From positions 8,094,501-8,158,500 of the forward strand of contig OY821775.1 in the NCBI GenBank assembly GCA_963682175.1: DNA of 64,000 nucleotides. The letters are read 5' to 3'. Below are positions 49,295 to 62,252 of the stretch, in pieces (the first letter of the stretch is position 1; each line of letters opens with the position of its first letter). The notes under the pieces are model-generated. The model saw only the letters and a program-made list of their open reading frames with translations. It was not told where the DNA came from and made no database searches. The position numbers were made by a program, and so were the translations under genes. The DNA comes from Triglochin maritima. Lineage: Eukaryota > Streptophyta > Magnoliopsida > Alismatales > Juncaginaceae.

Positions 49295-49855
49295 ACCAAC
49301 GGTCGACCGGATCCTTCGGGCGGTCGACCGTTTTAGCACTGTTTGCCCGACTTTAACCTTCACCGGTCGAACGATGCCTTGTGGCGGTCGACCGGTAGTG
49401 CATTATTGCTGTTGAGTTGGGACTGCCTGTTGTGTTTCGGTCGACCGGGGTCTTGTGTTCGGTCGACCGGAACTTAAGTGTACTGGTTATTATTGCATGT
49501 TTGTTCGACCGATTGTATGTTGCGTTCGACCGTTATATGACGTAGAAATGTAGGTTGACCCTAACTGTTATCGGTCGACCGGGACCCATGAGTCGGTCGA
49601 CCGATGGATTAAAAGATTGAAAATGGTGTACTGTTAGTTTTCGGTCGACCGGGACCCCTGAGTCGGTCGACCGATAGGATGAATTGATTGTTGACCAGAC
49701 TCCGGATTTTGACCTCGTTCGGTCGACCGGTTTTAGACCTTTGTTCGACCGTTGGGGGTTCTGTTGTGAGCGCAGCGGTAGACCGTTTTAAGAATCCGGT
49801 CGACCGATTCCTTTCTGGAACCGGTCGACCGAATCACCTCTTCCGGTCGACCGTT
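49295..49855. promoter_or_regulatory. CGGTCGACCG palindrome array in solo LTR
   Basis: More than ten copies, exact or with one change, again often paired (e.g. CGACCGGGACCCATGAGTCG between two cores). Same relative place as in the LTRs at 27789 and 62253. Confidence 0.6.
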
Positions 49856-51032
49856 TGGGCCCAGGACAGAATTCCTGGTTCCCATTTTGAACGCCAACTT
49901 TGTCCACGGAAACCCGTGTCCTCGCCTTGTGCGTGAGCCGGGAGGTGACGGTGGGCGCGTGATGCGTGCCTGCCCAGGGACCGCCGTTGGGAAGAGTGTG
50001 GGTGTTCGGGACGCGTCACCTCCATGTATGGACTGTGACTTGTGAGATGATTGTTGGCACTTTGTAGTATAGCAGGCCTGAGGGATCGCGGATCCCAGTG
50101 TTGTTGTTTGTGCGGGCACGCAACTGGCGTTGGGTGAGGTGACTACCGGCCCACGGGCTACGGAGGTCGCTGCCCTGCTTTTATAGCGGTGCAGTTGGTG
50201 TTTGCGGCTCGAGGAGCCTGATGACCTGGCAGACTTCAGTCTGGACCCGTCCGATGCTGTGCCGGACGTTGTGATGGACCACCGATGTTGTGTCGGTGAT
50301 GCCGCCGAGGTTGTGCCGGCGATGTTGATTGTTGGGCCGAGGCTGTTCCGGCTATGTTGTTTTCCTCGGCTGGCCACCTACCGAGATGTTGTTGTTATAC
50401 CTTCCGGGTGACGGCCCCGTTGGTCCCTGTGGCTCCGACCACTGTGATTTGCAGATCTGTATTCTATCGGCGCGCAGGCGTGACAGAGGCTCCCTGCCGA
50501 ACCCCTGTGTAGTGTAGCTGCGTGTGGGGGTGCGATGTCGCGTGCTGTATGGCTGCATGTGCCTGCAGTAGGTCTCCTCGGGAGACTCGTTGTTGATTGT
50601 CGGACTGATGTCCTGTTTTACCCTTGGGGGGAACTGTTTACATTTCTGTCGATGCCATGACATGCTACTAGTATGATAGGTTCATTGTGTAATGCATGCA
50701 TGTATAGGTGAGTTGGCATACGGGGTTTCCTTCTGGAAACTCAGGCATTGTTGTTTATATTTTCAGGACCACAGTAGGTCCAGTTGGGTGGTGATCGGCG
50801 GGCACGCGCATTTTGGAGTCGGATCCTCTTCTCGGACCACTGAGGTCGGTATGATTACGTTTATCTTCCCTTGTCGTTTTGTTGTAATCATGTATTCATT
50901 TTGGCAAACTCTGATGTATTATGGTGCACCGCTTTATTGTTTATGAGAAGTAACAGTCCCGCCTTGATTATTGTGCTCTTTGTCTTGAGTATGAATTTTA
51001 AATTTTCTGCTGTTTCGGGATGTTACAAAAAC

Positions 51033-54000
51033 AATAGATGAATTATATCTGAAAAATTTGTACTTTACCCTTCCAAAGCTATATCCTAATTAATCCATGC
51101 AACTACCATCCATAGGTGGCAATTTATTGGTATGCCGAAATTGACGTTTCAGTGAGAAGTTCTAGTCTTAAAATCCCAGCTATCATAACTCTGAGTCACT
51201 ACCCATGTAGTGATTCATATAAATGTGCATATTATTTGGAGATAGAGGTAAGTTATCTATATGTGTAAGGGAGAGGTGCAAGGGAGAGGTGAATTTGTCT
51301 TTCTTTTGTTTTAGAATAGAATCAAGACCTCTCTAGAGCACTATTCTTAGGTAATTATAGAATGTGACTCACAAAACTATCATAATTTTAAGTTTTAAAA
51401 AAACTATCATAAATTTTCCCACAAACCAACCACTTTAATCTCACTCTTCCAAGATTTGATTCCAATGAACAATACCTTAAGAAGAACTATAAGCTTGGTA
51501 AAAAAAAGAAGAACTCTTATTTTGAGATAGTCAAGACCAGAGAACAAATCTCAACAACATTATTCGTATGTTTGAAATGTTAAGATTCAAAATTAGGTGG
51601 GTGATAGAGTATAAAAAATCATAAATAAGAAAAATAAGATTAAATTATCTTTCATTTTCAAGCTAAAATTGCATGTAGTGATAAAAGGTGATTGTTATGA
51701 ATGAAGAATACAAATAGAAATACATGTTATAAATACAGGAATTAGTTGATCATCCGTCATTGTTGGTTATCTTCCATGTTACGAAAACAACAAACTTACT
51801 AGTATTAGCATGCGCAATTTGTAATAGACATATTTCAACAGTTCACATATGCAACATTTGAGCTACTAATCTAGTGATAAAAACACGATTTCGCCTGTTT
51901 GATAGCACTCACGTATGCTAAAGAAAGTGTTCCCATGGCGAAGTGACTTTTAACTGTTAGAACTCAATTATTTCGAGGTCGTACTACTAGTCTACCACAT
52001 TCCTTCCTTTCCTGTTTCCTCTAGAGCCAAATGGGAGGCAACGATCAAGTGTTTCACTGTCTGATGTCAACATCTACCCTCATGTTTCTCCTTGTTCTTC
52101 CACACAGTAAGAGTCTAAGCAAAATAATTGAAAGAAGTGTTCAAATTAATGACAAACTCATCCTTCCAATAATTGGTTAATTGAATTTCGGAAATTTCGG
52201 CCACTAGTTTTTTTTCCTTCTTATTAGTGTATTTCTGTTAATTTTTCACTTCCAAAGTCGGCAATTGTATCCTTTGGTTTGATCATTACCTTAAACATTG
52301 ATAATTAACTTTCTATGTCTGCTCATTTCATAGTTAGCATTTTGCCTTTGTAATATAGTTTTCCAACATGGTCCTTTCTCTTAGACGGACATTGTATCGA
52401 CCATTTTCATGCGTGATTAATTAATAAGTACGACCGAATTAATTATTAACATTTAAAAGGCAAGGCAAGAAAGGCCAGAGGTTGCATGCACTTATCCATG
52501 CATGTACACATGACCCAAGAAATCCCTAGAGTTTAAGAGAGTTCCAATTTTATAAGATTTGAGTTCGAAAGAGGAACTCGAATCATAATCGTTTATATAG
52601 TCAAGTTGGACATCAAAATTTATATCACGACACTAACATCCTCCAACCACCCTTGTTGATTTCAATTGAACTCTCAATAATGCACGTAAACCACTAATTC
52701 CATCTAACGTCCTTTCTCCCATTTGCTTTTACCAAAAGTGTTCCACACAATCTAGTTAGCATCCATTAGTTTGCACCAAAAGAGAACCAAACAATCACCA
52801 CATGTTCATCGTTAAGATACATGGGATCAACATGCAAGGGTTCACAATCTAACAATCATGGTGCACGAGTTCCATATTGGCTGCTTTAATTCTTTCATTT
52901 TTCTACTGGTAGGCACAAAGCATGTCGTGCATCTCTTGGCCAACATATTTACACGACTCGTTAGTTAACCAAAAATAGGTGGTCTATTACCATCACCAAT
53001 TAATTAGCCATCCTTCTCAATTTTCTCTTCTTTCCTCAAAGGTGTGCGTTAGTCGAGATATGATTAAGCTTTTGGATCACCACCTTTTGACTCCTAAATC
53101 TTTACCCACAAATAGAGCTTTCATGGATTCTACACCACAATTGAGATAGTTGTTGGGGAAAAAGATGATCAATTATGGAACTTATTTGCTCGTGCTTTGT
53201 GATTTACTGACTTGTCTTGGCAAATTAGTTTCTTTTGACTTTGTTGACTCTGAGCAATTAAAATTGACTGCGTATTACTTCGTAAATATACACTTTAATA
53301 AAATTGGATGACAATTAATATATAAAAAAAAATGAACCCTTAATATTATGAATTCATTGAAACTCGATAATTAATTATTGAACGAGTACAATGGATGCAG
53401 AAATATTTATCTATACATTTCTTCTAAATTATATTGTAATAATTACTTTCGATCAAGTATATTTGTTCCTTTTCAAAATTTATTTGCTTCTCCTCCACTA
53501 GCTAGTCGGTTTGTCTTTACCGACCTTCAGATATCAAACTTGGGGTCTAAGCTTTGCTATTCCTTCGTAATAAAAAAGACGAACAAACTGAGATAAACTC
53601 CATGAAGGGATTCTGATATATCTTCTAGGGAAAGAAAACACCATATAACAGAAAATAACTAACAAATTGGTTGTAAAATAACGATAAAACATTGAATGTT
53701 GTTGTGTAACATCGAAGTAACGATATTAATAAGACATTAAGGGCCGAAATAATAATAAAAAGGTGTGGTTTTCCTTCCACGACCTTCACCTCCACACGCT
53801 CCATGACCAACTGCCACTCCAAGTTACAAGAAATACACAAGTGATAATCATGGATCACCAAGTCAACAAGAATTAAATCAAATAATTATTAGTATTTGTT
53901 GGCAATGTTCTATTTGCATTTTTAGTTTGCCGGCTTGAATTCCCGTTAGAACATCATGAGAGAATAATAATAATAATACAACTATCAGTTTACTATATAT

Positions 54001-54802
54001 TTTTTCAAAATGAAAACAAGTGTCAGATAATTCATAATTCTGGGTAATAAAAAGATTAAATTAAATTTGAAATCAACTAGAAGTAGCTCGGCTCAAGTTT
54101 GACACCTATTCCCTTTTTTGTTTCAAAATAAGAATAGGTGTCAGATAATACTGGGTAATAAAAAAAGATTAAATCAAATTTTAGATGAACTAAAACTAAC
54201 CCGGTTCAAATTTTATTTAATAAAAAAGATTAAATCAAATATCTGTATCGCAATACTTTAAAGAAAAGATTAAATTGCAACACGCGAATTACGTATTAAT
54301 AATATTTAACTAAACAAATATGAAACACTCTTCTCAAGGGGAATGCTACATGTTAGGAGGTGGGTCGAATGATCCCCATGGATTTTGTAATATCAATTAC
54401 TTCATAAGACTCAGTAAGTACCCTTGCAAATTTTGACCACTTAAATTTAAAGACTTGACCTAATTCATATGAAACTTGAGGATCTCGATCTTTTTGATTT
54501 TCGGCCCGAATCCAAATTCCTAACACGTCTCTAAAAAGAAAATAAATTCGAAGGATTAGATTAAAATAGTGGCGGGGCGGAACATAAGACAAGTCAATAC
54601 CCCACCAATGATTTACCTCTTGAGTGGGTCCCACAACGCCGTCCACCGTAGGATTTAGATCGAACCCTTCCACCCGCACGCGACCGAGTGGGGTCCCGGT
54701 CTGGTGGGGGCGCAGGTGGAACCCAATACTAAAACTTCACGAATGGACGAAAACACCCCTGGTTACAGAAACCCCTTCCAAACCAGTCACTGGGTTGGCG
54801 CT
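51033..54802. other. Intergenic DNA and NPF6 upstream region
   Basis: AT-rich, no gene recognised. The last ~800 bp form the upstream region of the transporter gene and include the local duplication at 54012-54214. Confidence 0.5.
54012..54214. repeat. Local imperfect direct duplication upstream of NPF6
   Basis: Two ~90-bp units: 54012-54101 and 54130-54214 share GTGTCAGATAAT, CTGGGTAATAAAAA and AGATTAAAT..AAATTT, and end in CGGCTCAAGTTT and CGGTTCAAATTT. Confidence 0.7.
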
Positions 54803-54809
54803 ATATAAA
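54803..54809 (+). promoter_or_regulatory. NPF6 TATA box
   Basis: TATATAA within GGCGCTATATAAAGAGGCC, 178 bp before the start codon. A transcription start about 30 bp downstream would give a 5' UTR of about 150 nt, which contains the GA repeat at 54951-54971. Confidence 0.7.
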
Positions 54810-54950
54810 GAGGCCTCGCCTCGTACCACCTCCAACCAAAATCCCCAATCGCAACCTGAAGTAGCCATCTCTCATCTCTTCTATTCTTGACAACTTACCC
54901 CTTTCTTTCTTGTTGGTACCTATTAAGGGAGATATTGTTATTGATAGATA

Positions 54951-54971
54951 GAGAGAGAGAGAGAGAGAGAG
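54951..54971. repeat. GA microsatellite in 5' UTR
   Basis: About ten GA units 16 bp before the ATG at 54987. GA-rich leaders are common in plant promoters and UTRs. Confidence 0.9.
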
Positions 54972-54986
54972 TTTCTTCTATTCTTG

Positions 54987-57925
54987 ATGGCTTCCAGTCT
55001 GCCTGAGATTGATGGGGGGAAGGTTCTCACCGATGCTTGGGACTACAAGGGCCGTCCGGCTGTCCGGTCGAAGACCGGTGGCTGGACAAGTGCTGCCACC
55101 ATCTTAGGTAACATATACATATATACCAAAAAACAAAGCAAAAAAGGCTTTAATTTCTCTGCCTTTTGTTGTTGTTGTGGTGGTGGTGGTGGTGGTGGTT
55201 TGGGATTAATTGAATGTATGTTAATGGTGCAGTGGCGGAGTTGAACGAGAGGCTGACGTCTTTGGGTATAGCGGTGAATCTGGTGACGTACATGACCGGA
55301 ACGATGCACCTCGGGAATGCGGTTTCCGCCAATGCCGTTACCAACTTCCTCGGCACCTCCTTCATGCTTTGCCTTCTCGGCGGCTTCATCGCCGACACCT
55401 TCCTCGGAAGGTATAACCAACCAACCCCTTCACCGTACAAATTTCTTTTTCTAAAAAAAATACTAATTTGTTATTTTATTTTCCAATTTTTTTGCATGGG
55501 ACGTCGTTCAGGTACCTAACGATCGCTATCTTCACGGCGGTCCAGGGCACGGTAAGACTGCCGAATTTCATATATTTCATCACCTTTTTAAATTCGAATT
55601 TCTGGGTTGTTGACAGAATTTGATCTTGCGCTACAGGGAGTAACGATTTTGACGATCTCGACGGCGGTGGAAGGGCTCCGACCACCGAAGTGCGACCCGG
55701 AGAAGGGCCCCTGCATTCCCGCCACAGACACGCAGCTCTCGGTCCTCTACCTGTCCCTCTACCTCACTGCCCTCGGCACCGGAGGATTGAAATCCAGCGT
55801 TTCCGGCTTCGGCTCCGACCAGTTCGACGAGTCCAACCAATCGGAGAAAGGCCGCATGATCAAGTTCTTCAACTGGTTCTTCTTCTTCATAAGCCTAGGC
55901 TCGTTGCTCGCCGTCACTGTGTTAGTCTACATTCAGGACAATTTGGGCCGCCGATGGGGTTACGGCATATGCGCCACCAGCATATTCCTAGGCCTTATTG
56001 TGTTCCTGTCCGGGACGACCAAGTACCGGTTCAAGAAGCTCGTTGGTAGCCCGCTTACGCAGATCGCTGCGGTCGTGGTCGCCGCGTGGAGGAAGAGGAA
56101 ACTTCAGCTCCCTAACGACCCTTCTTTGCTTTACGATGTCGCCGAGGAAGCGGAGAGCAACAAGAAGACCAAGGACCCTATGCCACACACCGAGCAGTTC
56201 CGGTGAGTTTTGTAAATTAGTGTTTGATCTGTTGGCTGGGATTAATTTAATTTGGTTGTGTTGAATATTTGGTTAATCGCACGGGGTGAGTGTGGGAGGA
56301 TTAGCGCCACGGATCTCAATTATTTCGAGATAATAAAATCTGCCACCACCCTGCAGTGACAATAATGGTAATTAGAATAATTACTATTTTAAGTCCAATA
56401 ATTGGGGAGATTCCTCTTGCCTTTCCCATGCAATTATTCTGTTGGGCCACGAGCTGGTGGATAGTAAAATATGGTCTACCCAGTGGTTCGACTCTTAGCT
56501 AGTTATATCGATAGTAAAAAATCTATGTATTCTTTGGATTTTTAGATTGCCTCACATTGTTTGTGACATCTCTACTTCCTATCTTCCCGATTGGTTAAAA
56601 AATATTCAAACCAGCAAAAGACAGCCAAGCTATAGCTGACAAAAGATGTCAGAAATTGGTTGGTTAGGTAGGTGGGCCCCTCACTTCTTTAATCCCCCCA
56701 TCTCTCCCACTTCACTTCCTGCCCATTCCTGTTTCACAAACCACATACATTCACTTATCTATGGATGCTAGCTAGGCTCAAATGGTATCATGCGACCATG
56801 TTTCATGTTTATTTTTGTAGTTAATCATGTTCATGTTGTGGAGTTTGGTGAGGTTGTGTTAAGCCGCATTAAATAATCAAAGACAACATACAAGCATCAC
56901 ACCCCACCTACAAATTCTTTAAAAGTCTGTTTGTTGTCTTTAGTTTGCTTGGTTGTCTTACATGTTTTGTGCGGTTAACACAACATATCAATCTACCATT
57001 TTGTTTCGCAACAAGTCTAACATGTACTGCTTCTTAAATTCTAAACACATGCAGTCTATTGGACCACGCGGCGATCAGGGACACGTCGTTGCCGGAGCAC
57101 AAGTGGCTTCTGAACACGCTGACCGACGTGGAAGAAGTGAAACAAGTGATCCGGATGCTCCCAATATGGGCAACCACCATCATCTTCTGGACAATCTACG
57201 CCCAAATGACCACCTTCTCCGTCTCGCAAGCCGAGACGATGGACCGCCACCTCGGGCCAAGTTTTGAGATCCCTCCGGGCTCCCTAACAGTCTTCTTCGT
57301 CGGCTCAATCCTGCTAACCGTCCCGGTCTACGACCGTCTCGTCGTACCCGTCGCCCGCCGCTTCACTGGAAACCCTCACGGCCTCACACCTCTCCAACGC
57401 ATCGGCGTCGGTCTGGTTCTCTCCGTCCTCTCCATGGCGGCAGCCGCAGTCGCCGAGATCAAACGCCTCCACGTGGCCAGCCGGAACGAACAGACCATCA
57501 ACGGGGACGTCACCGTCCCGCTCTCCGTATTCTGGCTGGTACCGCAATTCTTCCTTGTCGGCGCCGGAGAAGCCTTCACCTACATCGGCCAACTCGACTT
57601 CTTTCTAAGAGAATGTCCCAAAGGCATGAAGACAATGAGCACTGGCTTATTCCTGAGCACACTCTCACTCGGCTTCTTCCTCAGCACCGCATTGGTGACG
57701 ATCGTGCACCGCGTGACCGGAGAGAGCGGTCACGGGGCGTGGCTCGCCGACAACCTCAACAGGGGACGCCTCTACGACTTCTACTGGCTCCTGGCCGTGC
57801 TCAGCTTGCTGAACTTAGGCGTGTACTTGTTCGCGGCCCGGTGGTACGTGTACAAGGAGAGTCGGGTGTTGGTCGAGGGGATGGAAATGAAGGAGAACGG
57901 AGGGGACGCTTGCAACCATGCATGA
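54987..57925 (+). CDS. NPF6.3-like: NPF6/NRT1.1-clade (NRT1/PTR family) transporter, Tyr-type
   Basis: A proton-coupled MFS transporter of the plasma membrane, of the family that moves nitrate (and, in some members, chloride or auxin). Five exons: 54987-55107, 55233-55410, 55512-55551, 55637-56202 and 57055-57925, all GT..AG and in phase, giving 591 aa, close to the 590 aa of Arabidopsis NRT1.1. The proton-coupling motif ExxER is E43-L-N-E46-R47. The Thr that is phosphorylated in NRT1.1 (Thr101) is kept as Thr103 in GRYLTIAIF. NRT1.1's nitrate-contacting His356 is replaced by Tyr350 in FWTIYAQMTT. A hydrophilic central loop (about 230-300, ending PMPHTEQFR) and the family motif FFLRECPKGMKTMSTG are present. 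Exons are GC-rich against AT-rich flanks. ATG 54987 fits family N-termini (DAWDYKGRPA..SKTGGW). No lesion seen; likely functional. Confidence 0.95.
55167..55200. repeat. GTT/GGT microsatellite in NPF6 intron 1
   Basis: Triplet run inside intron 1 (55108-55232), close to the acceptor at 55232. Confidence 0.85.
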
Positions 57926-60057
57926 GTGGTAAAGGGAAAATGGGTAGGGTTGCATGCATATGCATGCATGAGAATAATTATAGTTAAGATGATGAAGATG
58001 ATTATGGTGCATCTTAATTAGATGTTTTCTCTTTAATTTTGAGTTGTGACCGATGGCCCTCGGTTAAAGCTGTAGAGGGTTTCGCTTGTTTTCTTGATCT
58101 GCCGCTGCTTTTTTTTTGTTATGCTTTCTTCTGTGTTGTTGTACAAATGATGTAATTTCCGACTACTCTTTCGATTTGTACCTTTAGATGCATGGAACTA
58201 ATTCCAAGGTTATCTTAGATTCCTCTTCATTTATATTTGTCCATCTCTTCTCGTATGAGTTTGAATGGGTCATGTTTAACTGAATCTTACATAACTTGCT
58301 GCAACATTTTTCTTCTTCTTTGCCACAACAAATTTTAAAGAAATGTTCTGGTAAATAATCGTTGAACTTTTGACCATTATGAAGTAAATTACTTAAAAAT
58401 GTTTTTCTCCAATATTATTTGGCGAAAGATAGCCGATTCTGCAATACTAAATGAGTTTGCTTTTATGCTTCTATGATTGGAATTCAAAATCAAAGACCTT
58501 GTTTCCGTATAAATATAAAGAGGTCAATGCCATTGAATTGATTGGGGTTACACAAATTTCATAAAAAACTAACAACTTTAAGTGGTCTTTCACTATGTTT
58601 TTTTTCTCAATTGTAATTAGATTTGGTAAAGAAAAAACAGGAGTCAGGTGTAGTTGTAGATGTGATGTCCATGAGATGGGGCACATGTACGTGGGGGTAA
58701 GGCATGAAGTTGATGTTTTCTAGGCTTCAATCTATATACGTCTACAGGATATACCCTGTGAATAATCAAATCATAATTACTCGAATTAAATACCCATTAT
58801 AATGCAGGTGCAGATATTTCGTATGTGGTGAGCCCATGTTCTTATCCATGTCGAAATTACTAGAAAAGGCCTAGATTTATGCCCACCTACCCCTTCCACA
58901 GATATCCACTTTTAAAACTATATATAATCTAATTAATGCATGGATGTGGTAGTAGTATCTACGTATCCTTTATAGACTACAGCCTGTGGATGTCATGATC
59001 TAACGGAGGCCATTTCAAAAATATGGAAGATCAACCATTTAATTTAGTAAAAGGGTATTTTTCAATCTACACCCTATCACCAAGTCAAACTAAAGTATAA
59101 AAAAAAACCTTGTGACTATACTAAATTATTAATTAGTTGGGTTTTTTTTCTTGCATGTCATTGCAAAACATCATATTTCCGTTTCTACCATCACTGTATC
59201 GCTATTTGTGTTTTGGTGTTTTGATGTTCTGAAATGACATGTAAGCAAAAAATCCTAATTAGTTCCTTTGAAAGTGGTGACTACATAGCTTATTAGGTTA
59301 AGAAACATACACACACCTATGACCCACACACGTGAGGTTGACAAAATTCAACATTAGAACATGTTTAATGGGGTCGTCCCCCACCCCTCGTTGGGTTGCA
59401 GGACGATCGGACCCCCGGTTGGGTCGCTGGATGACCTGGCTTAGACGTCTGCCCCATAGGGGTGGTGTTTGACTTAGGCGCACATTTATCTCAAATTATT
59501 TCAGGTTCCGTTCCAAATTTTTGGTATTAATTGGGTGAATTACAATATATTTTTTTGTAGTCGGGAAGTTTTACCAAATACCACATCGACAGGAAATTGT
59601 TGGATCTGGATATTTTTGAATCTTTATCACACGCAAAAAAACTCATTTTAATCAAACTCGTTACCACCGAAATTTTGCAATGAAACCTTAAATAATTTGA
59701 GATAATACACCGTATAAATTTAAGAATTTTTAATTTTTTTTACGGATGTCTTAGCCATATCAAGACGCCTCCCCCATTGGGGGGCGTTATACCCAGTCGC
59801 CCGACCCGAATTTTATTTTTGCTTCACTGAATCCAGCGCTTCGCCAGACATTTTTGTGGTGTTGGTACTGGAAAAATGAGTAAAACGGAGGCACAAAACT
59901 TAGTTTAAGAGACATGACGAAATGAGAATTAAATGAATTGTGAAGGGTAAAATGGTAATTGTTGGGCGACTTAAGTAGTTTTCCGGCGACAAATAGTAGT
60001 TCTCGATAAAAATTCTACAAAATAAGGTGACTTGTTTGGATAGATATTTTTAAGGCG
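57926..60057. other. NPF6 3' UTR and intergenic DNA
   Basis: A 3' UTR of a few hundred bases is likely (pyrimidine-rich, then GTACAAATGATGTAATTT near 58141). Beyond it is AT-rich DNA without genes, with a short GC-rich hairpin CGCCTCCCCCATTGGGGGGCG at 59766-59786 that may be a MITE remnant. Confidence 0.5.
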
Positions 60058-60968
60058 AGTTATTTGAGTGTTATCAAGAAACAACTATATTGGTCATATG
60101 CCTTCTGAAAGCAACTATTTACAATAATGTCACAGAAAAACTCAAAAAATTGCCATAATGTCATTAACTTTTTCCAATATCATTCCGTTAGTCATCCGTT
60201 AACTTCTCCGTTAGCGGTCGTCAACGTCCGTTAGTTTTACTAATATTTAATGGAAAAATTGTAGAATCACCTTAAATAAACCCAGAATTCATTTCATTGT
60301 ATTATATGTGTGGTCTAAATTACCAAAAAATACTCGAAAATTTCAACAAAAAAATATTTTTTGAAAAATAGAAACATGTTTTTCTGTTAGGCCGTGACGG
60401 ATCTGGGTGGTCGGGTCGGGTTTTATTCATTTGTTCGGGTTGGTTTTTGTTTTCTCGGTTGTTTTTTAATTTTGAAGTATACAACCACAATCAAATTAGT
60501 AAAAACACAAACACAATTTCTTCCCCCAAAGTAACCAATTTATTTATTAATAATTGTTGGCTCAATTAGAGAAACTAATGAAAAAGTATTCTTTCCTCCG
60601 TCATCTTTTCTTTATATTTTGAAATTATAAATTTTTTAATTAATTTTTATAAAAGATAAATTTTCAAAACAATATAGTTTTTATAAATAAAAAATTCAAT
60701 ATTTTTTGCTATTTTTCAATTTGTTTTGCAATTTTTACAACACAATGAAATTTATGAATTCTAGGTGATTCTGCAAATTTTCCATTAAATATTAATAAAA
60801 CTAACAGACATCGGAAATGAAGCTAACGGATGACTAATGAAATGACATTGGAAAAAAAGTTAATGACATTAGAGTAAGTATTTGAGTTTTTCTATGATAT
60901 TAGTGTAAATAGTTGTTTTGAGATGACATATGTCCGATATTGTTGTTTCTTGACGACGCTCAAACAAT
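60058..60968. mobile_element. Long-inverted-repeat element (MITE/foldback-like)
   Basis: The left arm 60058-60300 matches the reverse complement of 60742-60968 at roughly 80% by eye. Shared blocks include ATCAAGAAACAAC, GTCATTAACTTTTT, GTCATCCGTTA, GTTAGTTTTA.TAATATTTAATGGAAAA and AGAATTCAT. A 441-bp AT-rich spacer holds no gene. Weak similarity continues outward past 60058 and 60968, so the true termini and target duplication were not fixed. Long arms would fit a Mutator-type or foldback element. Confidence 0.65.
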
Positions 60969-62252
60969 TCGTCCATATTTTTTTCCTTTGGAGCGGGAAA
61001 AAACACATTTTTCTCGAGTGCAAACTTTTTAAACGCACTTGCAACAAACATTGATCACAAGAAAAAGAAAAACAAATCTCACTATTTTTTTACTAGGTGA
61101 GTAAGTGAGTTGGTTCCCACACTTTAAGACTGATCACTATTCGGCCTTCACTTTCTAGAATCCATCTTGTAAGTGCTCAACACACTCAAGTGAAAGCACT
61201 CACTTGTGAATCCCACTAATTTTCTTCCCCTTTTTTGGTTTTTTTTATAAAAAAACTTTGGAATTTAGAACATTCTAACAATGGATTCTCCTGGAATTTT
61301 GCTAAATTACTTACATAAAGAGAGACTAGTGAATGTGTTAAGATTGTGCGATTTAAACCTTAACTACGTGTCGATCTATTTACTTTTTTTTGATACCATG
61401 CGACTTTTCGAGGTCCACTCAATAATTAATGAGAGACTCGTTACTTTTTGTCACATTTCGTAAAAGGATTGGAAGTTTGTAACATGATTGATCGAAAAGG
61501 TGGAAATACCGAGGAATTTGTTGTTGTTGTTGACTTGTTGTTGTTGTTGTTGTTTTTCAATGGTTAAGTTAATTTTTAATATTCATTTCCCCCTTTGATG
61601 GAATGGAAGAAGAAAAACGTTACATTAATCCTACTGCAAATCTGCAATTCGATCTTATCACACGACTTTAGTGCGCTAGGGAATAAATTTTGTGGAAATT
61701 ACAATTTGTTATTTCTAAATCAACATTTTACAAAAGGAACTAGGTTGTCAGGAAAAGAATTCCTCCCATCTTCTTTGCACATTTAGCCTTTTAGTTCTAC
61801 TACAAAAAAAAACAGCTTTTTAATTTTTGAAATTTCTTTTTAAACTTAAAAAAAATTAAAAAAACTGAAAAAAATCCCTTGCTTCCCTTTTATTCTCCAC
61901 CACAATGTTCACCTCACTCATCTCTTTCTCACCCTCCACCCATCAATTGTCGTCATTGCAGACGACCATATGAACTTTGATGGAGACAATGCGGTCACCT
62001 TGGCATTCGTTGTTGTTGTTGTTGTTGTTCAACGTGCAACCACAATCATATTTGTGTTGTTTGATATTCATCTTTGTGTTACATGTATATTTATTTATGT
62101 CCTTTTCTACGTTGTTATGTATTCGTACCTTTAAGTTTAATATTTTGTCCTACGTTGGTGAATTTCTAACTCCTTTAGAAAAGAAAAGAAAAGATAAAAC
62201 ATGCATACGAAAAATTGCACCATTTGAAAGCCAAGCCAATGGGCAAGGGTTT
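60969..62252. other. AT-rich intergenic DNA
   Basis: No gene recognised. TTG microsatellites at about 61518-61553 and 62006-62029. Confidence 0.5.

Larger units (their letters stand above)
48823..51027. mobile_element. Solo LTR (Ty3/gypsy-like), 2205 bp
   Basis: TGTTAGAACCCTAACC to GGGATGTTACA with target duplication AAAAC (48818-48822 and 51028-51032). It is close to the LTR starting at 62253 and more distant from the one at 27789. It contains a CT microsatellite, the CGGTCGACCG array (49290-49860), an ACGCGTCACCTCC segment (uninterrupted here) and a GC-rich part with GTGCCGGCGATG-type repeats (50250-50360). No internal retroelement genes, so solo LTR. Confidence 0.87.

Noticed and set aside
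56203..57054. Extra gene inside the 852-bp NPF6 intron 4
   Set aside because: Only short frames; splice sites and protein continuity across it are good, so it is an ordinary intron.
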